Positions 9,813 to 21,113 of a stretch of 64,000 nucleotides of DNA are shown here, piece after piece; position 1 is the first letter of the stretch; every line of letters starts with the position of its first letter. Made by a program: the position numbers and the translations under genes. Location of the stretch: NCBI GenBank assembly GCA_035578135.1, contig JAQJVK010000002.1:71154052-71218051 (forward strand), given 5' to 3'. The notes beneath the pieces are model-generated. The model saw only the letters and a program-made list of their open reading frames with translations, did no database searches and was not told where the DNA came from. Source of the DNA: Flexamia atlantica. Lineage: Eukaryota > Arthropoda > Insecta > Hemiptera > Cicadellidae.

Positions 9813-10543
9813 TAAAAGGCCACACGAAACAAGTAAAAAAAAAAAGGTCGGCAGGTCTCAGGGCCCGGGGTTGTAGATTGCACAGGGGCCCGGAGATTCT
9901 GTCGCCAGGCCTGGTTATGATTGCTGCAAACATGTTGAATAAGCTTGATAGTTATTCCAATAAAACCTTTTATTGGCCCAACATGTTTGTGCTCTGTACT
10001 CATTCTTGCAAGGAAAAAACGCTATATCCAGCAAAAGAATGTGATAGTGCTGAAATTCACAGAATTATTTGACTCGTGATATGTAGTTAAGTCACATAAA
10101 CCTAGTATAAAGTGGACTGGGATGAACCAAGTTTGTGAAAGCTCTTGGCAGAGTGGCTGAGTTACTGAGTACCGGATTTTGCAGGACTTAGCTGTAACAG
10201 AAACAGTTTCAACTTATAATAACTATTTATATTCTATTTCTTAGTTTCTAGTTTGTAGAAAAGTCAACAAGGTCTGTTTAAAAATGAATTTACTGAGCAT
10301 ACATGTTTATAAACCTAAGAACAACGTCGATATAAGATTAATGAAATACATCACACATATTAGAAAGTTTAAATTCCACGTCTTAAAAATATTCTATTTG
10401 GTTAGATGCTGTTGGTTGATCATTCAACATGGTTAAACTAGGAAACCAAATGTATCATAACACACAGACTAAAGACCCTTAAAAACCTCAGTGACTAAAG
10501 TTAGAGACGTATGAGCGCACAACAAATTACACTTAGTCTTTGT
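9813..10543. other. No gene seen
   Basis: Intergenic AT-rich DNA between the interspersed repeat and the kinase 3' end. A tRNA box A-like string (GGCAGAGTGGCTGAGT) near 10147 lacks a box B. This stretch must hold the kinase 3' UTR, but I see no convincing AATAAA on the minus strand close to the stop. Confidence 0.6.
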
Positions 10544-10955
10544 TTAAAAATCAGCAAACTCCTCTGGATACTTGTTTACCTTGCCAATTCTCAGGGCCTC
10601 AAAATGTGAATTCTCAAAGTTGGCGGTGTCGCCAGGGTTCTTGTACTTGGGTTGATAAGGAGTCGCAACTTTCCTGTTCAACACTGCCATCCAGTTGATC
10701 GGTCTGAACCATTTGTGGTTTTTAATGTCGTCGACTCCGTTTTTGAGGTTTCCATACCTCCTTGTCAAATCGACTTGTAGAATGTTCTTCACCAAGTTTT
10801 TGAGATTGGCGCTGAAATATGGCGGCATCTTGTACTTGAGAGCGACAATCTTGTCGAACATCTTCATCGGTTCACTGGCATAGAATGGAGAGTTTCCTGC
10901 GACCATCTCGTACATAAGGACTCCGATGGCCCACCAGTCCACGGCCTTGCCGTAC
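10544..10955 (-). CDS. PKA-like kinase exon 2 (C-lobe and tail)
   Basis: It begins after TTGATTACAG (acceptor at 10956-10957) with YGKAVDWWAIGVLMYEM. It contains LLQV-like ILQVDLTRRYGNLKNG and NHKWFRPINW, and ends EEFADF plus TAA at 10544-10546. The AGC-kinase C-tail is complete. Confidence 0.9.
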
Positions 10956-11856
10956 CTGTAATCAACACGAACTTGATATAACTTTTAAATCATCTTTCCT
11001 GAGTATGTATGTTTTAAACCCGTCAAAGATATAACGCTAATAAATCTAATAAAAGTACTATAAATAAACATAATATTGAACTTAAATTACTTTTTACATT
11101 CCTGCTGATATTGTTTGGATCAAACTGAATATTCTGTTGGTGGATATAAATATTCAATAATATAAAAGTAAATAAACGGTATCAGGAAACTGACACATAC
11201 TTTCTCCCTTCAAGTCATTTAAAACCAGAAAACATGTTTAGTGAAATAAAACAAATTAACAATTAATTATCACACAAATATATACCAAATGTTATCAAAA
11301 TCGGTTAGTAAATAACGGTGATATCGGTTTTTAAATATTTGACATAAGAATAACATTGGACAACGTACTTCGTTTACCGCCGAACTAAAATATCAATTAT
11401 CTCCGCAACCAGTTGACATAAACTAATGATTCAAAATACTATATTGTTTAGTTTTTGAAGTCAAATTTAATGGTTGCAAGTATATTTTCTTTAGAGGACA
11501 CAGATTTTGTTAAATTTGAAAAATATTAATTTTATAACATAACCCCCATAACTTCTGAATCTGAATTTTTACAGACATGCGGGTGGTGTCATTTTGTTTG
11601 TCATCCTAAGCACTAAAAACCATGAAATCTTTATCAAAATCGTTAGAGCCGTTTTTGAGAAATTTGGATTTTTGTCTTTTTTATGGGATTTTATGGGGTA
11701 AATACCCTTAAAAATCAAAAATTCAAAAAAATGAAAAATACACCTGGAGATACCACGGCTTTAAACCTATATGCCAAATTTAATGAAAATCGGTCCACTG
11801 GTGTCGTCTCTATCTTTGTATACATCCACACACACACACACACACGCACACACACA

Positions 11857-11894
<38 letters not shown>

Positions 11895-13887
11895 TCCACA
11901 CACACACACAGACAGACAGACAGACACCACGCCAAAAACCACTTTTTTGGGTTCAGGGAGCACTAAAACGAATATATCCACAAACAACTCAAATTCGAAA
12001 ATTTTGACAAAAACAATACTTTCTCCATATACTATGTAGATGGAGGAGAAAGTAAAAATTATCTCTGTCATCGCAATTTTACGTATTATTCATATTTTAT
12101 ATTAAAAGAATTCAAACACAAATGAACAAGTGATACCGGTATTTTAGAACAAGATATTTAGTTATATTTTGGCCATTCACGTGAGTGTTTGTTTACGTTG
12201 TTGTAATGAGTTTTACTTCAAAATGACAAATCCTAATAACCCAAATTTTGCTGAAGATGTAGTAGAAATAATTAATAGAAGTGTATCTGAGGGGGGTTTT
12301 ATATTTGGCAGTGAAAATGAATATGGAATGTACTTCTGGCATGGAGAGTGATGAACCTTGCGCATGATCTCTACATAGTGTTAGTCTTGATGGGAATGTG
12401 GACATTGTGTTTTTTTAGCCATTGTTTATTAATAATACTCAAAAGTATTGGCAGTTTTCATATTTCACGATCGTCGTTTCGGGTATACACACCACACGGA
12501 TATACACGCAACCCTTAGTTATTTTGCGAGCTAAAGGGCGGATATATCAGTACTCTCAAATTTTATTTTCCTTGTAACATCTGTAAAAAAATTCTTTCAT
12601 CATTAAAAACATTTTTTTTAACATATGAATTATTTTCATCAAAATAATAACACAACATTAAAACATTAGGTTTTTAACTTTGGTTTGAAAAAATTACGCC
12701 CCAGCCTGCCATTTCATTTAGCCCTGGAAGGGTTAATATCTCACGTAAAATTGTTTTCCTTATTTTCAAATGAAATAATATCACTATTTTTTATTTTTAA
12801 GGTATGACTTTGATCAGTTTTAGTACCATTCTTTGCTTGGTTGGACTGGAATATAATATTAGACCCCATGGAGACCAAAAATCCCAAAAATTTGAACATA
12901 ATATATTCATAAAAAGCTTACGGGGTGTAGACCGATGAGATTTTAAGAATATGACTAGGTCTATGAGTTGGCTGGGATCATGATCTACCTTTGTGCAAAA
13001 TTTCAAATCAGTCAGTTCAGTAGTTTTTGCGTTTATTTCTTACTTAGTTCAGCCAGACAGACATTGAACAGCAACTGCCTCTTCTTTATGAATCTATAAC
13101 TGAAAAAAGTAAGCCCAAAAAAGAGTAAGCCTAAAAGAAATAATGTAGTTTAACATTGCAAATCACATTTGTTTTTTTAAGTAATAAAAATAAATTATTA
13201 TATTTACTGTCATAATTACCCTTTGCTCATGATCACTTCAGGAGCCAAGTATTCTGGAGTTCCGCAAAACGTATAGGTACGATTCCTCGTCAGTCGCTTG
13301 CAACTTCCAAAGTCAGTGACCTTCAGATACCCTGTGTGGTCCATCAAGATATTCTCCAGCTTTAGATCCCGATGAACCAGATCCAAGAAGTGGAGATATT
13401 CCAGTGCCAAAATCACTTGGCAAACGTAAAACCTTGCTTGGACTTCGTCGAATTTCCCAAACTCTCTTAGATGCCCGAACAGCTCTCCTCCTGGAATAAA
13501 AGGCACGACAAAATAAATGTAATTGTTGTCCTTGAAACAGAACATGAGGTACACTGTGAAAGGGAAGTCTATGCACTGCAGAATCATTTTTTCATTCTTC
13601 GTGTATTCCAGTTGCTTGTTCTTGATTATTTTGTCTTTTTCCATCGCTTTCATTGCATAAAACTTGCCATTCTCATTGTGTTTGATCAGTATAACATTTC
13701 CAAAGGATCCGCTTCCTAACAAAGACACCTGCTGGAAGTCACTCAGAACCTCCTTGTGTGTAAGGGGCTTGTTCCATTGTTCGTTAAATCTTTCTTTTGC
13801 TTTTGGCAGAAACTTATCCCAATCTTCAATGTCACATGGCCCGAAATCCGGAAACCTTTCCTTCTTTTCCTGTTCAGGATCAGTCAT
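10544..13887 (-). CDS. Divergent AGC protein kinase, PKA catalytic-subunit family (two exons)
   Basis: Exons 13220-13887 and 10544-10955 join across GG|GTAATT and TTACAG|G to give about 359 residues (PKA-C is about 350). From the Met at 13887 the sequence has a glycine loop GSGSFGNV (58-65), lysine in YAMK (80), alpha-C glutamate in NEK (99), catalytic loop HRDLKLEN (172-179), DFG (192-194), activation-loop threonine in RTYTFCGTPEYLAPE (about 206), then KAVDWWAIGVLMYEM and a C-terminal FADF, comparable to the FSEF of PKA. All catalytic residues are present. The HRDLKLEN loop (PKA has YRDLKPEN) and many other substitutions mark it as a paralogue, not the canonical enzyme. It would phosphorylate Ser/Thr; whether it binds PKA regulatory subunits is unknown. 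An in-frame Met at 13947 would add 20 AT-rich residues; 13887 is preferred because conserved-looking acidic sequence begins there. Confidence 0.88.
10956..13219. other. Kinase intron with common interspersed repeats
   Basis: Non-coding. 11500-11945 is a repeat-like sequence with phrases such as AAATTTAATGAAAATCGGTC that leads into a CA microsatellite. 12950-13075 has a similar 'caaatttcaaatcagtcagttcag' phrase and a CAGACAGACA end. 12160-12420 has a short open stretch with no recognisable match. A lone GGAAGGG|TTAA end at 12727-12736 might be a piggyBac relic. Confidence 0.55.
11827..11925. repeat. (CA)n / (CAGA)n microsatellite
   Basis: About 100 bp of CA repeats with interruptions, ending in CAGACAGACAGACAGAC. 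It is the tail of the interspersed repeat before it. Open frames across it are low-complexity artefacts. Confidence 0.9.
13220..13887 (-). CDS. PKA-like kinase exon 1 (N-lobe to activation loop)
   Basis: The donor is AAAGG|GTAATT at 13219. It encodes MTDPEQEKKERFPDFG through APEVIMSK. The entire N-lobe and catalytic loop lie in one exon, as in insect PKA genes with few introns. The 5' UTR and promoter are not identifiable in the AT-rich DNA at 13890-14280. Confidence 0.88.
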
Positions 13888-13947
13888 ATTGATTTTAGAT
13901 ATTTTTTCCATAAAAAAATTAATTATATTTTGGATTATATGCAACAT

Positions 13948-15677
13948 ATTTTTTTATTGTTCAAAATGTAAAGTATAGTAAGAAAGTAACAAATTATAAA
14001 ATCATACCATTGTGTAAACACTACAATTTTAACTCAGTTTTAAACAAATCATATGGACCAGTCAAAAAGCTTAAAACAATTTTTGATCTTAGTGAGGTAT
14101 AGAAGAAGCTTGAGTTTGAAGTTTCAGCAGAGGAGGGGAGGAAATCATCGATGACGTAGAAGTAAACAAAGCCATATGACAACACTACTAGTCTGGTAGA
14201 CAAAAAATCCGAAACCAAAACAAAATGTGGGATGATATTAGAAACGATGTTTTGCTGTTTGAATAACAATCAATAAACAGGTGACATGTTTTTGGTTTAG
14301 CATGTAACACATGACTGACTCAAGAAATTTGTAGTTGAATCAATTGATCATCTGTTAATATTTATTTCCCCTCCTTGAATTCATCTGGGTTTGTTTGTAA
14401 ACACCCAAGCCTCTTCTTGTACCTCACTACACAGTACAGTTATTATTATTACTCTATGACAGTACTGACAGTACCTAGAATCTATATACTTAATACAATA
14501 AGGTTTTTTTCTGTTAGATCCCTTTTTCAGCCATCCTACTTAACCGATTTTGACGATTGAGGTGTCATTTTAAAGCTCATAATGCAGCGCACCGGCGACT
14601 GATAATTAAAATTGGCATTTCTTTTACGGCTTCGACCCCCAAGCCTTTGATTTATTTCTAGAGGGCGCTTTCAACGCTCCAGTGCTGAGCAACTTGCGTT
14701 AACATGGTTTTAAAATGTGATTGTAATTTAACAGCTGATTACCTTTAGATCGATTTTTAACCTAAGTCAGATTGTAAACAAAAATTGGAAAGTCTACAAG
14801 ATTTGATTCATTTGATGAAAACTAATTCTTAAATGGGACACTCTTTTGACAATTGTAGACTAATTTGAGGTAGGAAAATCATTCTTAATGGTGCAGAAAG
14901 AAGTGGAAGGCAAGAGAAAACCAAGTCGATGAGATTAGCGAAAAACATACGTAACCTTTATCAAGAACATAGAGAACTGCCGAGAGACAAAGACTGATAG
15001 AACATCAGAGGGACACTGCACCACCTATCTACTTGAAGCAACTTAAAGAAGATGTTAGGGCATGAATACTCAAACAAAAACTTCCAGTATACTACTGTTG
15101 TGCCAGAAGACAAATTAAAATATCTAATGCTAAGGTGATGAACAATGTGTGTGTGTTTTTCAGCTAAGCTTTTATTTGTTTATGTCAGACCTTTAAATTA
15201 CACTTGAAAGGTCAACTTGAGTAATAACGGCGAGTTCAAAGCTTTAACGCGCAGAAAACTTGAAAAACCAAAAACACATATGAAAGGACCTTTAAACAGG
15301 AGAGTTTTTGCAGGCTTTGAAGTGAGTTTTGGTATTTAAGTTTTAATATCCATCATAGTGTTCGCCTGTTTAGTAAATATTTCTCCTACTTGAAGAAGTA
15401 GGAGACCTACTAAGAAGTTATCGTAGGCGTGTTTCTCAAGAAACAAAAATAATAATTTTAAAATGCGCAATTTGCGCATGGGGCCCCTAGTATCTTTATA
15501 CAGTAGATATCTTGCGCAGGTGAGATTAAGAAAAAGATTTGATGTCATGGTAGTCTAACACTTGAAAGAAGATTCAGCAAGTTCACGTGCAAATCTCATG
15601 AAACTACGCCATATCTCGTGACATTTGTCGATAAATAAATATTTAACCTTGAAATAAATGGTGAGTTAGAAGCTTAA
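13948..15677. other. No gene seen
   Basis: Upstream region of the kinase and intergenic DNA. Short open frames here have no recognisable content. It probably includes the kinase promoter, but no element can be named. Confidence 0.55.
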
Positions 15678-16418
15678 GGGGATCCGCCACCAATACGGGA
15701 TATTCTTTTGATTTTTTTGGATAAATAAAAGTTTGACTACCAAAACTGGTTCAAATTAACCTAAAAAGAATAAATATATATATAACAACTCCATTTTTTT
15801 CCTTTGATTACGTTTTATTTATTTTTTTTAGTTTTTTTACGTTTTTTTTAATTTTAAAAACTTTTGAATAACTTTTTTATTTTTTGATGGATTTTAACAA
15901 TCTTTTTTTTAATTTGTATATTGTAATCATAGGAATATTCCCCGGTATTTTAACTAGTGTAACACAAATAGGAAATTATTTATACACGTTTACGTAAAAA
16001 ACAATATTTTTCATTTTATTATTTTCAAATAAACATTTTCTTACCTATGAAAAAATTACTGTACAAAGCTCTCTATACCAACAAATCATCAATACAGTAT
16101 GAAGATACACTGGTAAAAATGTCAGTCAATTGTCTCTTGTAGTAAAAAAGTTATTCAACAATTTGTGCTAAAAAACGCGGGAAAACACAATTTTCGGGAA
16201 TCGGCTTACAAAAGTTGAGCTGATACAGATGCACTAAGTAAACTTACCTACCTTCGGAATACCAATTTTCGAATAATATTTTTTTTAATATGAAAAACTG
16301 CTCAAATTCGCCCAAAATTTTGTATACAAGTTCAGAAATACATGTTCTATCTAAAAAAAATAAAAACCAAAATTTGACAAAAAATAAATAAATACCGAAT
16401 TATTGGTGGCGGATCCCC
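15678..16418. mobile_element. 741-bp MITE with perfect 18-bp inverted ends and TTAA flanks
   Basis: The left end GGGGATCCGCCACCAATA and the reverse complement of the right end are identical over 18 bp. TTAA stands directly outside both (15674-15677 and 16419-16422). The interior is extremely AT-rich with runs of T and no coding sense. TTAA flanks suggest piggyBac-type mobilisation, though the GGGG terminus is unusual for that group. Confidence 0.85.
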
Positions 16419-16754
16419 TTAAGAAACATGTTATAATAATAAATCAGCTGTCTTGGTTGGTACTAATTTGGCTTGCAGTGAGACTTGCTGGTGTGTCGAC
16501 TTGCAAAAGAACTTGGCGCAATAATTAGTGTAAAAGTTCCGCCGCTGGTGCGCACCACCGACCAGCAGAACGCTTGCTGATTGGCTGGTCTACTGCGCTT
16601 ATTGTTTATGATACTTACCATATAGATGTTCAAGTTACTGTGATTTTATATATTTTTTTTTAAATATTTAATCCATCGTGAAGAAAGCTTTTTCAATACT
16701 CAATTTTGCTATACTAGGTGTCAGGAAATTGCGATGTTCAAAATTACTTTAACA

Positions 16755-17515
16755 GCTGGTTGCCAATTACAGGTATGAAGAGTGAAATTTTTTCAAGCTT
16801 GTTTGTACTCAGATCTTTCGCCTCCTATAGAAGTGATCACCTACTGAGAATGATTTATTTTTCTCTGATGCAGTTTCACCTGAAATATTGTATAGTGCTA
16901 TGGGGCTTTGCAACAAAAGCCTCTCTAACTATGCTTTTAAAACTACAGAAACAAGCAGTTCTTAGTATAGCAGTATTAAAGATACTGTGCATGATTCCTG
17001 CACAATTAATTGCATTTATATACTTGGGGCTGCTAACCTGGACTGGTATGCCTTTCGGAGGTAATAACTTATGCACGCTTTCACAGTGCAACTCTTGATG
17101 GCAGCCAATTTCATCATTACCCCACTAGGTCAGCCATCCAACTCTGTCCCACACAGATAAGGCTGAATATAGCTGAAGCCCTCCCACAAACGCAGGTGCA
17201 ACTGAGAGAGACTTTAGAAATGCCCTCAGAGCACACCTCACACTCAATCCTTTTTACTCTGTGGGGAAGTTTTCAGCTGGGGTTGGGGAGTGGCTGGAGT
17301 GAGCCGTTATAGGTTAAGTTGAAGTAGTCTAATTATTGTAATACTTAACTGGTATCAGTTAAGAAAAGTGTAAATATTTAATAGTTTAAATTTTTTTTTC
17401 TAAGATGACATGATTACGTTTTTTTTATCATTTGTATGACGTTTGTGATATGTACCTTTGGTATCTTCTTTGTCACAATAAACAGATTATTGCTATTATA
17501 ATTATTATTCCTATT
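16755..17515 (+). mobile_element. LINE 3' fragment (Jockey/CR1-type reverse transcriptase C-terminus)
   Basis: It encodes FSSLFVLRSFASYRSDHLLR, IYFSLMQFHLKYCIVLWG and TMLLKLQKQAVL, a well-known C-terminal pattern of these reverse transcriptases (the 'Y.S..HL.Y.I.LWG..T....LLKLQK' region). Frame breaks follow at about 17040. The 3' end has CACAATAAACAG and an ATT-rich tail near 17475-17510. Confidence 0.75.
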
Positions 17516-17544
17516 TTGTAATCTTAAACCTTTCTTTCCTTAAA

Positions 17545-17600
17545 TATCCCTGTTGCAGCAGTCCTGCATACTCAACAAAAATTTCAAGTGCATAAGAAAA
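17545..17600 (+). repeat. Dispersed repeat copy 1 (GCAG.CCTGCATACTCA)
   Basis: Contains TGTTGCAGCAGTCCTGCATA then CTCAACAAAAATTTCAAG. Related copies lie at 18404-18483, 19868-19915, 20250-20300 and 25320-25640. Family unknown. Confidence 0.55.
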
Positions 17601-18403
17601 TAATTTATATGAAGCCTCGCATCAAGTAAAATCAATATACGTTCAAAAGGAAGCATGCAAAAATACTCTCCACTAGTGGCTTTTAGGAGCAAAAGGCTAT
17701 AAATAAATAATAACATATTCCAGGCATAAAAATGCAATGTTCAAAACTTCAAAACAGCTGGCTTTTCCAATTTAATCATATGAGGATATGACCTGCTGTT
17801 TAAGTTTGTGTAAAAATTATCATAAACATCATTAGTAAAAATCGGTATTCGTTATAGTAGAGTAGGATTCACCTAAGTTGGCCAAAGCATGTATAGTTCG
17901 CGCATTATATCTCTGGCTATGACCACTGTGCTACTAACCATGTCATATGATATTTCTAAAATATGATATCAGTAAACACAACATTTGACAAGCAGCGGTG
18001 TTTTAGAAATGTTTACAGAAAAGTAACCCCTCTCCCCCCCGCACCATACAATCAGGTGACTCAGTCAAAGCTGGAGATATAATGCACGAACTGACCTAAT
18101 CATCTCATCAAACATTTTTATACAAGTCACATTGAAAACACTGTTGGTTACACATGGTGTTTGTTTCAATTTTCTCCGAACTGTCAAATCGCCACGTTGC
18201 TTTTGTTTACAATGTTGTTTTGTTGTCATTCCAGGTCAACTTTTTTACATAGTGGGAAAGTTTAATTTTATTCTACTTCTTGATTGACATTATTTTATTT
18301 TGTTTAGCTCGTTTATTTTTTCCTGGACAAATTTTGATAAGTTTTGAATGCAATATGAAACAAACTTTCTTGTCATATGCTGACTTGCAGGGCTATTCAA
18401 AAT

Positions 18404-18483
18404 ATCCCCGTTGCAGCAGACCTACATACTCAGCGAATTTCAAATGCAAAAAATATTTCTATCTCTAACACAGTGAGATATGA
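18404..18483 (+). repeat. Dispersed repeat copy 2
   Basis: CCCGTTGCAGCAGACCTACA then TACTCAGCGAATTTCAAATG, followed by an ACACAGTGAGATATGA stretch that also occurs in part at 18967 and, reversed, near 25555. Confidence 0.55.
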
Positions 18484-18960
18484 GGTGGGAAATTATGGAC
18501 AGGATAAGCAGGCTTACATTTGAAAATGTAGGCATCCCAGATAGAACACATAAAAAACACAAAAAAGTAGTAGAATATTTCGAAGCCACTGACTTCTTTG
18601 TCAACTTGAAGGAGAAAAGAGAGAAAGTTGAGACTTAAAATTTTACTGGTCACTGGTTCAGGTGTACCAACACACATGTCTTTAAAAACCACAGAATGAA
18701 TGAAAACATATAGTCCTTGTGTATAATCACTTGAATTTACACTTCACTTCACTAATTATAATATTTACATATATACAATGTCTGAGCCTGCTTGAGGGTA
18801 AAGGTAAGGTAGGGAATCGTTTATCTTAGGTTTGGGGGTTCTCTTGATTTGGTGAACCACTGATATGAAAGCTCCCATCTTCTAAGCTGTGATGAATTGC
18901 AGGTGGGTGGAAAGGATCTGATAACTTTTGAGTTGAAGCAACTATTGAGGTCAGGTATTT
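18480..18960. repeat. Diverged relative of the foldback element at 27383-28095
   Basis: The stretch GAGCCTGCTTGAGGGTAAAG followed by TTTGGGGGTTCTCTTGATTT resembles 27617-27690. AAGCCACTGACTTCTT and the 'aaaaacacaaaa' context resemble 27450-27495. It is an older copy without clear inverted symmetry. Confidence 0.5.
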
Positions 18961-19346
18961 GATCTCAGTGAGATATGACATGTTTTTGTAATCACCATAA
19001 GAATAACATGGGGAATGAGAATTATATTTTTATTAAGGAAACACCAAATTATGTACTCAAACCAAAATTCAAAATTTTAAAACAAACCAAAATTTTTTTC
19101 TTTGAGCTTAAAAATGTAAAACTATTGTCGTTTATGTTAAATTTCACGTATGTTTAGTCCATCAAAGGAGAGGCCACCAAACCTAATAATACCTCTGTTG
19201 TTGATTGTAGGTTCTGGTAGGACCTTGATAATGTCATTTGAGTCAATATCACAATCTTCCTTCTCAGACCACTAAAATCGGCTGTTCAAAGTAACCCCAT
19301 TTTCCAGAAAAAATGACATGCAATTTTCAAAAAATAAAAAAATAAT

Positions 19347-19580
19347 ATTGTGTCTATAGATCCAAGGGTATGACTCTAATTTGCTAAAAAATACATTACA
19401 GCTAAAGCTACATCAATTGCCTACTTAAATACAAATTTTCATAAAATTTATTTCATTTCAATATGTAGAAATGAAATAAATTTTATGAAAATTTGTATTT
19501 AAGTAGGCAATTGATGTAGCTTTAGCTGTAATGTATTTTTTAGCAAATTAGAGTCATACCCTTGGATCTATAGACACAAT
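19347..19580. repeat. Perfect inverted repeat, 113-bp arms, 8-bp loop
   Basis: The arm 19347-19459 is the exact reverse complement of 19468-19580, with loop 19460-19467. I saw no mismatch. The flanks are AT-rich. No open frame, no target duplication recognised. Confidence 0.9.
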
Positions 19581-19867
19581 TTTGAGACTACAAAAAATCA
19601 ACAAAATTTTGATCATTATTTTTTAGTGTTCTAAAGTGCTAAATCATTTTTTTGTAACCAAATAACTATGTTTTTCCCAAAAATATACATTCTGAAGAAC
19701 AATTTCATATGTTAATGTTATTAAAAAAACCAATTTTAAATACTCAAAATATTTGCAGAAAACATTTTCCAGTTTTTGTTCAAAGTAGCCCCATTTGACG
19801 GTACCAACTATATTGGCATTTGATGCTATTAAATAAATTAACTTATTTATTTGTTTTATACAATTAA

Positions 19868-19915
19868 ATACCCCCGTCGAAGCAGACCTGCGTACTCAGC
19901 GAATTTCCATAGGAT
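19868..19915 (+). repeat. Dispersed repeat copy 3
   Basis: CCCCCGTCGAAGCAGACCTG then CGTACTCAGCGAATTTCCAT. Confidence 0.5.
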
Positions 19916-20249
19916 TTATTTTGTATATGTGAGCATTCAACTTGTTTGAAGGAAAGTATCATTTGAATACGTTAAGTAAATAATATACTAAAAACGCATA
20001 TTTAATCATTCATGAGCTTTAAACATGAGGAAAATTAACAAAGAGACCATATTGGTTTTCATCAGTAATACATACACTTTTGTATTTTATATAATTCTTA
20101 GTCTTTTAATTTTTAATAACTGTAATCTTGTTATAGATTATAAATGTCAACAAACATATAACCAATGAACTCAAAACACCCAAAACAAACAAATAATTCA
20201 ATCTCACCAAAAAATTAAATTCAATCATATGGTCAGTTTTATAGTAATT

Positions 20250-20300
20250 AAAACATCCCTGTTGCAACAGACCTACATCTCCCGCCAATTTCAATAAAAC
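20250..20300 (+). repeat. Dispersed repeat copy 4
   Basis: CCCTGTTGCAACAGACCTAC then a CGCCAATTTCAATAAA ending. More decayed than the others. Confidence 0.45.
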
Positions 20301-20839
20301 ATATTATCAATCCTCATAATTAAACATATCATATATTATGCTACATTTTCAGGCAGTTTAGATCGAGACATCCCCCCCCTCCAAATGCTCTTACTTTCTT
20401 TATTAAATTTAAAAATAATTTATATTTTTTGATATAGTATATATTTTCTGCAAAATCTTGATCAATGAACTCTAACTATTCAAAATAAACACAAATAAAA
20501 TATTCAACACCTGCAAATTTAATCATATGTTCATAATTGTATTTTTTTAAAATATCTCAAATCAGGGTGACTATACTTTTTGGAGGGAAAAATTAGAAAC
20601 AAAATATTTGACAACGTACTGTGTTTAGCACATCCAATATTATCCAATATCTAAGCAACGGATTGACGTAGAATAATAATTCAAAATGCTAAATTGTTTG
20701 TTTTTTTAGGCAGAATTCAATTTTGACAATTAAGTTTAAAAATAATTAGTAAAAAGGTGTTAAATCTTGAAAATAAATTTTATTTTGTGAAAAAACCTTC
20801 TTAGAGTAAATCAATCTTGCTGGTTTGCGAACTCGAAGT

Positions 20840-20918
20840 CATGAATGACGCTTTACACGTTTGTTCCAAATTTCATCAAGATTGGACCTTTTTTACAAAA
20901 GTTATCGCGCCTACGGAC

Positions 20919-20977
<59 letters not shown>

Positions 20978-21113
20978 CATATATATGAAAATGAACGAAC
21001 GGTGTTTTTGGGGTTTAGGGACCTCAAAATGAAAAAATAACATGGTCCCGAGCTTAAGTCTCACCGTGCCGCCTACGGTAATAGCTACTTCCCTATAGGG
21101 GAAATTCGCTAAA
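20840..21113 (+). repeat. Second copy of the interspersed repeat ending CCCTATAGGGGAAATTCGCT
   Basis: GAAAATGAACGAACGGTGTT and the stretch to CCCTATAGGGGAAATTCGCT match 9688-9812. It also has an upstream CCAAATTTCATCAAGATTGG phrase. Confidence 0.65.
20921..20966. repeat. (TA)n microsatellite
   Basis: About 45 bp of TA, leading into TGTATATATACACATATATA. It sits inside an interspersed repeat copy, as in the related copy near 9660. Confidence 0.9.

Noticed and set aside
10146..10190. Box A-like string GGCAGAGTGGCTGAGT
   Set aside because: No box B at the right distance and no cloverleaf.
11683..12071. Open frames of 118 codons on both strands
   Set aside because: They run through a CA/TG microsatellite and encode only TH or CV repeats.
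12169..12736. Possible piggyBac-like element with a short frame at 12169-12351 and a GGAAGGG|TTAA end
   Set aside because: Only one end is seen and the short frame has no recognisable transposase motif.
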